Origin: Duganella sacchari
Lineage (GTDB): Bacteria; Pseudomonadota; Gammaproteobacteria; Burkholderiales; Burkholderiaceae_D
Length of the DNA stretch: 64,000 nt
Direction of reading: 5' to 3'
Assembly: GCF_900143065.1 (NCBI RefSeq)
Contig: NZ_FRCX01000010.1
Span: 124,001-188,000, forward strand
How positions within the stretch are numbered: position 1 is the first letter of the stretch; each line of letters starts with the position of its first letter. A program made the position numbers and the translations under genes. The notes beneath the pieces were generated by a model. That model was given only the letters and a program-made list of their open reading frames with translations. It was not told the DNA's origin and did not search any database. This document shows positions 36,732 through 44,646 of this stretch, piece after piece.

Positions 36732-38951
36732 TTATTCGCCCGGGTGGTAGCGTCGTTCCAGGTTCTTCTCGACGTCCTGCTTGTAGAACAGAACATCCTT
36801 GAATTCCCCACGCGCGTACATCGCGGCCTGGTCGTAGAAATGCGGCGAGGCCGGATTGCCGCTCTGCCCTCCCGCCAGGATGCTGCGCGCCTTGATGCGC
36901 GGCCCAAACTCCACCGCCGCAACAAAGCTGTTGCCACGCTCGCCGTAGATACGCTTGGTCGTCTGCTTGCTGGTCGTGCCATAGGCGGCCAGCGAACCCC
37001 AGTTAGCCGAGGCAAAAGGCACCGGCAAGCTTGGTTTGCTGTCGTCGAAGGGCTGCACGATGTCACCGGTTAAACGTTGGAAGCGGTTGATCTCGCCCCA
37101 TGGCGTTTGCCAGTTGCCGAAGTCTGTGGTCAGCTTGTCCCTGGCATGCTCTAGTGCTTCGAGCCGCTGCTGCGGCGTGAGGGCCGCCTGCAGGTAATCC
37201 AGCACCTGCACTTCCCTGGCCTTGGCGGCCGGCTGGTAGGTGGTCCACAAATCCTGCGCCCAGTAGATCGCCAGCGAGGTTGCGGTCGACGCCAGCGAAT
37301 AGCGCATGTCCCAGCCACGCAGTGCGGCGATCTGTGGCGCCAGCGAGGACTTGCGCGCATCATCGGCAGGCAGTTCGTCGTATGCTGCAAACAGCTGCGG
37401 CAGCAATGGCTCGAAGGCTGGCAGCTGGGTGTCGTAGGCTGCCGCGATCAGACTGTCGATGGTGAAGTTCTTTTTGTTTTCCAGTACGCGCACGGCGTGG
37501 ATGCCACGCGGGTTCTCGGGATTCATCGACATATAGCCCGGATAGTCCTTTACCTTCGGGCTGTATGAGCCAGCGGCGGTGTAGGGCCAGTTATTGGTGT
37601 TCTGGATCCAGCCGTTCTTTGGATTGAACAGCGTGATGGTTTCCTTGACCTCGTGCAGGCCATGCCACTCCGTCGCCGGGTCGCTGCCATCCACCGGATG
37701 TTTCCAGTCAAAGCGCGGATCGCGGCGTGGGATGAAATTCCCGTGGAAGTAAGCGATGTTGCCGTCCGCGTCAGCGTACACGGTGTTGTTGGAGGAATTA
37801 GTGCGCAGCTCCATCGACTTGTAGAAGGCCTTGTAGTTGCGTGCCTTGGTGCGGATAAAGGACTGCGTCAGCGCCTTCAACGGCTCATTCATCAAACGCA
37901 CGGCGATCCATTTGCCATCCCTGGCGCGTACAATCGGTCCGTGGTGGCTGTAATAGACACGCACCGTTTTGCTGGCCATGCCGTCGCTGGTCTTGTACGG
38001 TAGCGCGATATCGACCGCCTCCAGCGGGCGTTGCTCGCTGCCGTACTGGTAGTAGAACCGGCCGTCTCTTTCGATGATGGTTTCGAGGTATTCGTCAATG
38101 ACATCGCCGCCGCCGGAGGTGTGCATCCACCCCACGCGGTCATTAAAGCCCTGATAGACAAAGAACTGGCCCCAGGTCACGGCGCCATATGCATTAAGGC
38201 CCTCTTCACTGTGTACCTGAATTTCAGGCCGGAAGTAGAACGAGGTATGTGGATTAATCATGAGCAGCGCGCGGCCATTTTTGGTCAGCGCTGGCGCGAT
38301 GGCAAAACCGTTGGAGCCGCCCGGTTCCTTGTCCAGGTCCACACCGTCGCTGGACGACATCAGCACCGGCGGCATCAAGGGCGCCTTGGCACCGTTGGCG
38401 TAGAGCTCTTGCAGCTGCTTGATGTCGATGGTTTCAATATCGCCGCCGATACTGCCCTCGCTGAAGCTGAGCGCCATCCACGGCTCGAACCTGGTGAGCA
38501 GCGCAGGCTTCACATCGGGATGCGTTTGCAGGTAGTAGTTCAGGCCATCGGCCCAGGCGTTCATCAGTTTCTGCAGCCACGCGGGGGCGATGGCGTACTG
38601 GCGTTTGAGCTCATCGGGATTGATGAACAGCTTCATGCGCAGGTCACGATACAGTGCGGCCTCGCCCTCCACTTCCGCCAGGCGGCCCATGGCGTTGATG
38701 AAGTTGAGTTCCACACGATGGAAGTCATCTTCCGCCTGCGCGTAGACCATGCCAAACACCGCATCGGCATCGGTCTTGCCATAGATGTGGGGAATACCCC
38801 ACTTGTCGCGCAATATCGTCACGCGTTGCGCGGCAGCTTTCAGGCGTGCCGCTTCGCTCGCAGGCGCCTTGGGAGCCGCTGCAGGCGCTGCAACCGCCGC
38901 GCTGATTGAAACAAAACATATCAAGGCAAACGGGGTATGCAGTCGCTGCAT
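36732..38951 (-). CDS. Penicillin acylase family (Ntn-hydrolase) amidase
   Basis: This is a 739-residue secreted precursor with a signal peptide (residues 1-22). The expected alpha subunit contains 'VTILRDKWGIPHIYGKTDADAVFGMVYAQAEDDF'. Self-cleavage should occur before S213 in 'EPGGSNGFAIAP', giving a beta subunit with N-terminal catalytic Ser. Family members cleave penicillins, cephalosporins, acyl-homoserine lactones or other amides. Quorum-signal degradation is one option, but the sequence does not decide. It is convergent with the HNH-like gene (13-bp gap). Confidence 0.87.
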   Translation of the reverse strand: MQRLHTPFALICFVSISAAVAAPAAAPKAPASEAARLKAAAQRVTILRDKWGIPHIYGKTDADAVFGMVYAQAEDDFHRVELNFINAMGRLAEVEGEAALYRDLRMKLFINPDELKRQYAIAPAWLQKLMNAWADGLNYYLQTHPDVKPALLTRFEPWMALSFSEGSIGGDIETIDIKQLQELYANGAKAPLMPPVLMSSSDGVDLDKEPGGSNGFAIAPALTKNGRALLMINPHTSFYFRPEIQVHSEEGLNAYGAVTWGQFFVYQGFNDRVGWMHTSGGGDVIDEYLETIIERDGRFYYQYGSEQRPLEAVDIALPYKTSDGMASKTVRVYYSHHGPIVRARDGKWIAVRLMNEPLKALTQSFIRTKARNYKAFYKSMELRTNSSNNTVYADADGNIAYFHGNFIPRRDPRFDWKHPVDGSDPATEWHGLHEVKETITLFNPKNGWIQNTNNWPYTAAGSYSPKVKDYPGYMSMNPENPRGIHAVRVLENKKNFTIDSLIAAAYDTQLPAFEPLLPQLFAAYDELPADDARKSSLAPQIAALRGWDMRYSLASTATSLAIYWAQDLWTTYQPAAKAREVQVLDYLQAALTPQQRLEALEHARDKLTTDFGNWQTPWGEINRFQRLTGDIVQPFDDSKPSLPVPFASANWGSLAAYGTTSKQTTKRIYGERGNSFVAAVEFGPRIKARSILAGGQSGNPASPHFYDQAAMYARGEFKDVLFYKQDVEKNLERRYHPGE

Positions 38952-38973
38952 GGACTAGGACTCCAGTGATTTA

Positions 38974-39816
38974 TCAGGCGCTGACCAACTCGGAAATACG
39001 GCGTTGCAAGGCGGTGATTTCTTCCAGCAGCGCGGCGTTCTTCTCGCGCAGGGCGATGTTTTCAGCACGCAGCTCGGCGACATCACTTGGCACATCGCCG
39101 TAATCGACGGTGGATGCTGGCCGGCCTTCTTTCGGCTCCTTCTGCGGACGCGAGGCGGCACGCAATTCACGCACTTCCTTGGCGGCTTTTTGCAGCTCCT
39201 TCTTGCCGCCGGCGACCGCCGCCAGTTGCTGTTCCGGCGACAGCGACGCTACGTTGGCAGCGGCATTGATCGAAATGGTGCCGGTGCGTACAGCTTCCAC
39301 CAGCTCGGGCGCTGCCGTTTTCTGAATCTTTTCGATCTGGCCGATGGTGGCCGTGCTCAGGCGCGCTGCGCGGGCGATGTCCTCGCGTGACGCCAATGGC
39401 ATGGCAGCCGGTTTCTTGGCCGGCGCGTCTTCACCTTCCGGCGGTGCAATCTTGGCGTCCTCGGCGGCAGCTTCTGCGGCCAGTTCCAGCGCGCGGGCCG
39501 TCATGATCTCTTTTTTGCGCAGCGCCAGCACGCCGCGCTGGTAGTCCGAAATGCTGCGGCGACCGAGGTTGTTATCGATCATCCACAGTTTGACGTCTTC
39601 CATGGTCTTGAAACTGGTGTTCTCCGTTACCTTGAACGGGATGCCGTGCTCCTGGCAGATCTGGTAGCGGTTGTGGCCATCCACCAGCACATCTTCCCAC
39701 AGCACCAGCGCGTCGCGGCAACCTTCCGTCAGAAGGCTGCGCTCCAGCGCCTGGTATTCGCTTTCGGTCAGCGGCTCGATGTAAGCGCGCAGTACGTCAT
39801 TGATTTTGATTTGCAT
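38974..39816 (-). CDS. ParB/Srx-domain protein with C-terminal coiled coil
   Basis: This is a 280-residue protein. The N-terminal ParB-like core has 'LVDGHNRYQICQEHGIPF' (the GxxR/HR-type nucleotide-binding region) and 'WMIDNNLGRRSISDYQRG'. A helix-turn-helix-like stretch follows ('SREDIARAARLSTATIGQIEKI'). The C-terminus is a strong coiled coil ('AELRAENIALREKNAALLEE'). No ParA or parS site is nearby, so this is not a partition operon; it could be a stand-alone nucleoid or regulatory protein. The start at 39816 begins the conserved domain; the frame is open upstream without support. Confidence 0.78.
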   Translation of the reverse strand: MQIKINDVLRAYIEPLTESEYQALERSLLTEGCRDALVLWEDVLVDGHNRYQICQEHGIPFKVTENTSFKTMEDVKLWMIDNNLGRRSISDYQRGVLALRKKEIMTARALELAAEAAAEDAKIAPPEGEDAPAKKPAAMPLASREDIARAARLSTATIGQIEKIQKTAAPELVEAVRTGTISINAAANVASLSPEQQLAAVAGGKKELQKAAKEVRELRAASRPQKEPKEGRPASTVDYGDVPSDVAELRAENIALREKNAALLEEITALQRRISELVSA

Positions 39817-40131
39817 ATCTATCCTTGAATTCCTGGCGACAGGCCCTGCCCGCTCGCCGTCCAGCATGCTACACCATCCCGCCGCCAGGCCAAAGGGCCG
39901 GCTCACAACATGGTTACTAAGGCAATTTTAAGAAAACCACTTTACTATCACACCCAGTCAAACGTGCTTTCTCCAAACACTTGACCAAAAGCCCCGACAG
40001 GTCCCCCGCCTGATCGGGGCTTTGCTTTTTGGGCTATTTGCAACACAAGTTCCACTCTGACAACGACATTAAACTGAGTTCATGCTACCTTGGATGCAAT
40101 GAAGTAAATATTAATTCTTCGGAGAAACAAC
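39817..40131. other. Intergenic region with an orphan terminator
   Basis: This 315-bp gap has no supportable ORF. It holds a rightward terminator near 39991-40030 with no rightward gene before it, and, after that, the leader of the PEP-CTERM gene with a GGAGA ribosome site. A small RNA at about 39910-40030 is possible, but its promoter is weak. Confidence 0.5.
39991..40030 (+). terminator. Orphan Rho-independent terminator
   Basis: A stem GCCCCGA/TCGGGGC is extended by CAGG/CCTG around a C-rich loop, then TTTGCTTTTT. The upstream gene (ParB-like) runs the other way. Confidence 0.7.
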
Positions 40132-40812
40132 ATGATTGCAAAGATCTCGCTCAAGCTTGCCGCCATCGCCGTCGTTGCAGTACTGAGCAATGCCGCAAGT
40201 GCCGTTGAAACCAACCTCAGCGGCCAATACGCACTGACTTCCAGCGCCACCGCCGTCGTCGGCCATAGCAATCAGTTTGTCTTCGATTATTCCGTGACCA
40301 ACCTGGGCCAGGGCTACGCGGGTACCCAGACCGGTCTGGATGGCTTTACCATCTACATTCCGACCGGCGCCCAGGTGCTCAGTGTCACGCCCCCAACGCC
40401 CTACGTTGGTAACCCAGGCTTCTGGAGCACCGGCGCCTCGACCGGCCTGGACCTGGCCCTGGGTGGCAGCAATACGACACAGAATATGGTCGCACCGGCC
40501 GGCTATCAAGCCTTCACCTTCTGGGGCCAGTACACGGAATCGGTCTACCAGCAAGGCAGCACCGCGCACTTCAGCATCACCTTGGGCAATGTTTCGGTCG
40601 GTAACAATACCGTCGGCATTTCTAGCTACTACGGCAACTACGGCGTTCCCTCCGGCCAAAGCTTTGTGAACAACCAGTACGGCAACTACACCACCTTCAC
40701 CACGAATGCCCTGTCGGCCGTGAATGCAGTACCGGAGCCGGAAACCTACGCCATGATGCTCGCTGGCCTGAGCCTGATGGGTGTCATTTCCCGCCGTCGC
40801 CGCCCGCAGTAA
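40132..40812 (+). CDS. PEP-CTERM sorting-signal exported protein
   Basis: This is a 226-residue secreted protein. A signal peptide (residues 1-24, 'NAASA') is followed by a Gly/Ser/Thr/Asn-rich beta-type body. The C-terminus is a full PEP-CTERM signal: 'VPEPETYAMMLAGLSLMGVISRRRR', meaning the P-E-P motif, a membrane helix and an arginine cluster. Exosortase, not present here, is known to process such tails in biofilm-forming, EPS-producing bacteria. A GGAGA ribosome site lies upstream and a terminator follows, so it is monocistronic. The role of the body is unknown. Confidence 0.92.
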   Translation: MIAKISLKLAAIAVVAVLSNAASAVETNLSGQYALTSSATAVVGHSNQFVFDYSVTNLGQGYAGTQTGLDGFTIYIPTGAQVLSVTPPTPYVGNPGFWSTGASTGLDLALGGSNTTQNMVAPAGYQAFTFWGQYTESVYQQGSTAHFSITLGNVSVGNNTVGISSYYGNYGVPSGQSFVNNQYGNYTTFTTNALSAVNAVPEPETYAMMLAGLSLMGVISRRRRPQ

Positions 40813-40830
40813 TTATTCCCTGCATCAATA

Positions 40831-40857
40831 AAAAACGCGCTACGGCGCGTTTTTTTA
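40831..40857 (+). terminator. Rho-independent terminator with UACG tetraloop
   Basis: A 6-bp stem ACGCGC/GCGCGT closes a TACG tetraloop (40841-40844), with A's before and seven T's after. It ends the PEP-CTERM gene. Confidence 0.85.
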
Positions 40858-40891
40858 TGCCATGATGCGGCTTCAACAATAAGGATTTAAC

Positions 40892-41182
40892 ATGGTTAAC
40901 TACATCATCCGCGTTTCTTATACCGCGCCTCAGGCCGACACTTATGACCGTCTGAACGTTGAGCTGGCAAAATACAATGTCGCTGGCGCCATCAAGGCCG
41001 ACGACGGCAAAGGCTACTACCTGCCACAAGGCGAGTACTGCTACAGCGGGAATGAAGCCATCAATGAAGTGCGTGACGCGGTGTACCGCTTGTCCAGCAC
41101 CGTCCAGGACGAACCGCAAGTACTGGTAGTGGAAGTCACCACCCTGTCGTGGGCCGGCTTCAAACTCATCGAAGAAGCGTAA
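40892..41182 (+). CDS. Small protein of unknown function, possibly GhoS/DUF2622-like
   Basis: This is a 96-residue soluble protein. The predicted order of strand and helix (beta-alpha-beta-beta-alpha-beta) suggests a ferredoxin-like fold. The pattern 'YIIRVSYTAPQADTYDRLNVELAKYNVAGAIKADDGKGYYLP' and the late 'EAINEVRDAVY' and 'VLVVEV' resemble by eye GhoS (DUF2622), the antitoxin endoribonuclease of a type V toxin-antitoxin pair. No GhoT-like toxin (a 57-residue membrane peptide) is next to it, although the small membrane protein encoded convergently at 41194-41403 could be considered. The resemblance is weak. Confidence 0.65.
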   Translation: MVNYIIRVSYTAPQADTYDRLNVELAKYNVAGAIKADDGKGYYLPQGEYCYSGNEAINEVRDAVYRLSSTVQDEPQVLVVEVTTLSWAGFKLIEEA

Positions 41183-41193
41183 GCCTCCGCTTT

Positions 41194-41403
41194 TTATCGA
41201 CGGGCCGCAGCTTTCGCAGCGGCCTTGATATCCGCGCAAGACATCGGCTGGCCATTCTTCACAGCCTCCGCCTCCAGCTGCTGGCATCCGTGATAGTTAT
41301 GCCAGAACACCACCACATACCCCGCCACACCCAGCACCACAGCCACCATCGCTGCTGCCAACACAACCTTTATCGTTTTTTCAGACGCCATCATTCCACT
41401 CAT
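41194..41403 (-). CDS. Small single-pass membrane protein, unknown
   Basis: The protein is 69 residues long. One transmembrane helix (about residues 12-34) is followed by a short, charged tail with two cysteines ('NYHGCQQLE', 'GQPMSCADI'). An alternative start is three codons in (41394). Nothing identifies the family. It lies tail to tail with the 40892 gene. Confidence 0.5.
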   Translation of the reverse strand: MSGMMASEKTIKVVLAAAMVAVVLGVAGYVVVFWHNYHGCQQLEAEAVKNGQPMSCADIKAAAKAAARR

Positions 41404-41492
41404 TCAGAAAAACTGGGATGGTAGCATGTGCTTGAGCACAAAACGGGAATAAAGACCCGCTATTCAGCGGGCCTTGGCGGAATACGCGGATA

Positions 41493-42575
41493 TTAGAAGT
41501 GTTTCAAACGCCATTCGCCGCTACTGCTCATCGTGGAATCCGATGTTCCGTTCATCGTCGCAACATCCGTAGCCTTCCCCTTGTAATGCGTGAGATAGGT
41601 CGGGCCAAAAGACGATTTAACGGTAAAATCTGCATTACCATCCGTGTCAATACGACCGCTTACCGGCAGACTGACGTTCGGGAAATATCGAGATCTACAA
41701 CTTCCGCGAATTGTCCCAGTAGCTTCGATATAGATCAAGCAACCGGTCGATTCATCAGAAGTAAACGTATCTTTCCAGGACCCCGCAAAGCGCTCGACGC
41801 CCGACTTCAGCTTGCCCGTTGCAGCGGTCGAGTAGCTTACTAATTCATCCGTCACATTACCGCTTTTTCCACCTAACACCCCAACCGGAACGACAGTTTC
41901 GATATTACATTTTACGTTCATGCCAGACGCCACATCCCGCCAGCAAGTGCCTCTTCGGGTAATCGTGCCGTCTAATTTCTGTAGCGAAGTCTGGAAAACC
42001 ACTTTAATCGTGTTAAAGCTACCGGCCGCTACTTGAATCGTTTCAGCTGCGACAGCTGTGCCCCTGGTTGTCAACTGGCCTGGCATGTCAAGACCGCTGC
42101 AACGGCTACCCTTATTGATCGCCGTGGTAGTTTCCCATGACTTATCGACTGTCACGGTCGAAGGGATCTCATTCCACGGTTGTGCATAGACATACACGCA
42201 TCCAACCAAAGAGTCTTCCACGTTCACTATGCCACCATCAGCAAATTTTACTTGATTGCCAGCATTGAAATACGGAGACCCCCATTGGGTTAACTGAGTG
42301 GCGCTAGCACCGCCAATGGGGAAATACGATGTGTACAGAAAATATTCCGGCGTCAAAATAGGGCTGACATTTGCGTCAAACAAACTTTGATGAGGAGCAG
42401 TGGAACGGTAAGTGTAATAGTCGCCGGCTGTCGGCAAAGGTTGAGTGCTTGATTGCGACACAGTTGGTATTGAAGGTGTCAGTGGTACATCAGAAGATGC
42501 ACCACCGGCTGATCCACCGCCACCACACGCAGTTAGCATGCTGACCACCAACATTGAGATTGCTAATTTCATCAT
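41493..42575 (-). CDS. AT-rich predicted lipoprotein, unknown
   Basis: This is a 360-residue protein. The signal peptide ends in a lipobox, 'SMLTACGGGG'. The mature part is rich in Ser/Thr/Gly with several Cys, and has a conspicuous 'GSWKDTFTSDESTGCLIYIEATGTIRGSCRS' segment like small beta-barrel lipoproteins. The start at 42575 (or 42572) begins the signal peptide; 42617 is an in-frame alternative. Base composition is clearly more AT-rich than neighbouring genes, hinting at recent acquisition. The family is not recognised. Confidence 0.7.
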   Translation of the reverse strand: MMKLAISMLVVSMLTACGGGGSAGGASSDVPLTPSIPTVSQSSTQPLPTAGDYYTYRSTAPHQSLFDANVSPILTPEYFLYTSYFPIGGASATQLTQWGSPYFNAGNQVKFADGGIVNVEDSLVGCVYVYAQPWNEIPSTVTVDKSWETTTAINKGSRCSGLDMPGQLTTRGTAVAAETIQVAAGSFNTIKVVFQTSLQKLDGTITRRGTCWRDVASGMNVKCNIETVVPVGVLGGKSGNVTDELVSYSTAATGKLKSGVERFAGSWKDTFTSDESTGCLIYIEATGTIRGSCRSRYFPNVSLPVSGRIDTDGNADFTVKSSFGPTYLTHYKGKATDVATMNGTSDSTMSSSGEWRLKHF

Positions 42576-42617
42576 AAAATTTTTATCACCCTGATTGGGA
42601 CTTAATTTCCCATGCAT

Positions 42618-42864
42618 AAAATATATATTATATTTACAATGTTACTAAATTGCAATTTTCGCTAGCCGCCGAGCGTCGCTACAGCAGCAAGCATTCTGCG
42701 ATGTGTTTCTCGGGCTGTGGCATATAAGCAGACAAGGCAATTGCCGTGACAACGTGGTCGCTGAAAGCTTTTCAGCTGCTAAAGTGCGCGGGAATATGCT
42801 GGATAAACACGAATGATCTGTGCATCGTGCGTTGCTGTATAACGAATAGGAAGGGGGGGGGGGC
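42618..42864. other. AT-rich intergenic stretch with a poly-G run
   Basis: I see no gene here. It contains an 11-G run (42853-42863) directly beside the 3' end of the tRNA-Leu gene, and otherwise unremarkable sequence that presumably holds the promoter of the leftward lipoprotein gene. Confidence 0.5.
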
Positions 42865-42949
42865 TGGTGCCTCGAGCCGGAATCGAACCGGCACACCTTG
42901 CGGTGGGAGATTTTAAGTCTCCTGTGTCTACCAATTTCACCATCGAGGC
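42865..42949 (-). tRNA. tRNA-Leu (UAA anticodon)
   Basis: The minus strand reads GCCTCGA at the 5' end and TCGAGGC-A-CCA at the 3' end, giving a perfect 7-bp acceptor stem with encoded CCA. The anticodon loop is CTTAAAA (anticodon TAA), there is a T-loop GGTTCGATTCC, and an extra long variable arm as expected for Leu. Length is 85 nt. A TAATAT -10-like box lies about 16 bp upstream. Confidence 0.97.
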
Positions 42950-43053
42950 CCACACAAGCCCAATATTATGCCATGAACCAGCCGTAACTGCCAGACAACT
43001 ATTAAATCCGATAACATGGCATCATTGTCAAGATCGATGCCATGAGGATGTTT

Positions 43054-44646
43054 ATGACTGTTCTGCGCCGCCTGTTGTGCGCCATATTGCTGTTGCCGTT
43101 GTTCTGCCCCGCGCTGGCGGCCACTGCGCCAGCGCTGCCCCTTCCTGCCCAAACCACCGCGCCAGCCGCGCCGCCGCAGGCCAAGCTGGTACTGGCCGGC
43201 CGCACCATCTTCGTGTTCCGCACGGCCATGGCAGGCTTCACGCCGGACGACCGTTCAGAAGGCGCGCGCAAGCGCCTGGATGCCGCACTCGCCCGCAACG
43301 GCGCGCAGCAGCCGGGCATTCATCCCATCAACGAAGGTACGCAGGTGATGCTGGACGGCGCGCTGCTGTTCCTCGTCACGCCAGCCGACACCAACCCGCT
43401 GGCCGGCGACACCACCGACAGCGTGGCGACGGAAAGCGCGGCGCAGCTGACCAAAGCCCTGGCCGAGCGCCGCGAGCAAGCCAGCCCGCGCTATCTGGCG
43501 ATTGCCGCCGGCTTGTGCGCCATCGCCACGCTGGCATGGCTGTTGGTGCTGCGCGGGCTGCATCTGCTGCACCGCTGGGTGGGCATGCGCTCGGCGCAGG
43601 CGATCAGCCGCCGCCTGAGTCGCGTCAAGGTGAAGAACGTGCGCGTGCTGGATGCGGAGCATTACGTGCGCTTCATGCGCCATGCTGTACATCTGCTGAT
43701 TTGGGCGCTACGCCTGATTGCCACGTATCTGTGGCTCGCTTTCATACTCGGAAAAATCCCCTACTCGCGCAGCTGGGGTGAGCGCTTGCAGGACTATCTG
43801 GTTGACATCATCAGTGGCGTCGCCACCAGCATCGTCAACGCGCTGCCGGGACTGGTGCTGGTAGCAGTCATCATCGCCATTGCGCGGCTGGTGATGCTGA
43901 CGCTGGGTTCCATCTTCCAGCGCGTGGAAAGCGGCGAGCTGCAGGCGGGCTGGCTGGACAAGGATACCGCCGCGCCTACGCGCCGCATCGCTAACGTGGT
44001 GATCTGGCTGTTCGCGCTGGCCATGGCCTACCCTTACCTGCCGGGTGCACAGACTGCCGCTTTTCAGGGTTTGTCGGTGCTGGTCGGCCTGATGGTATCG
44101 ATAGGCGCCTCCAGCATCGTCGGCCAGGGCGCCAGCGGCTTAATCCTGATGTACGCGCGCACGCTGCGCAAAGGCGAGTATGTGCGTATCGGTGATGCCG
44201 AAGGCACGGTAGTGGAGCTGGGCATGTTCGAAACACGTCTGCGTACCGGTCTGGGTGAAGAAATCGCCATGCCGAATGCCTGGGTGCTGTCCAACACCAG
44301 CAAAAATTATTCGCGCGTGCTGGAAGGCGCGGGCTTTGTGGTCGATACAAAAATCTCCATCGGCTATGACACGCCGTGGCGGCAAGTGCACGAGATGCTG
44401 GAACTCGCAGCGCAGCGCACACCGGACATCGCAAGCACACCCAAGCCGTATGTGATGCAGACCGCGTTATCGGATTTCTATGTCGAATACAAGCTGGTTG
44501 CCTATGCCAACGCAGAAGCTCCGCGCCAGCGCGCCGAAGTGCTGAATCGCCTGCACCAGCAGATCAACGACGTGTTTGCCGAACGGGGGGTGCACATCAC
44601 GTCACCACACTTCATCCAGGACTACACGCCGCCAGAGCAGGCCTAA
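43054..44646 (+). CDS. Mechanosensitive ion channel, MscS family
   Basis: This is a roughly 530-residue membrane protein. A signal peptide (ending 'CPALAATA') and a periplasmic region of about 100 residues come first. At least four transmembrane segments follow, and then the MscS pore helix and beta domain with 'IVGQGASGLILMYARTLRKGEYVRIGDAEGTVVELGMFETRLRT'. MscS channels open on membrane tension and release solutes during osmotic downshock. The start at 43054 is preferred because GAGGA precedes it by 5 bp; 43042 is also in frame. The stop overlaps the convergent CLC gene by 4 bp. Confidence 0.9.
   Translation: MTVLRRLLCAILLLPLFCPALAATAPALPLPAQTTAPAAPPQAKLVLAGRTIFVFRTAMAGFTPDDRSEGARKRLDAALARNGAQQPGIHPINEGTQVMLDGALLFLVTPADTNPLAGDTTDSVATESAAQLTKALAERREQASPRYLAIAAGLCAIATLAWLLVLRGLHLLHRWVGMRSAQAISRRLSRVKVKNVRVLDAEHYVRFMRHAVHLLIWALRLIATYLWLAFILGKIPYSRSWGERLQDYLVDIISGVATSIVNALPGLVLVAVIIAIARLVMLTLGSIFQRVESGELQAGWLDKDTAAPTRRIANVVIWLFALAMAYPYLPGAQTAAFQGLSVLVGLMVSIGASSIVGQGASGLILMYARTLRKGEYVRIGDAEGTVVELGMFETRLRTGLGEEIAMPNAWVLSNTSKNYSRVLEGAGFVVDTKISIGYDTPWRQVHEMLELAAQRTPDIASTPKPYVMQTALSDFYVEYKLVAYANAEAPRQRAEVLNRLHQQINDVFAERGVHITSPHFIQDYTPPEQA

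Noticed and set aside
38974..39816. Plasmid partition locus
   Set aside because: Only a ParB-like protein is present; no ParA, no parS repeats and no replication gene are seen.
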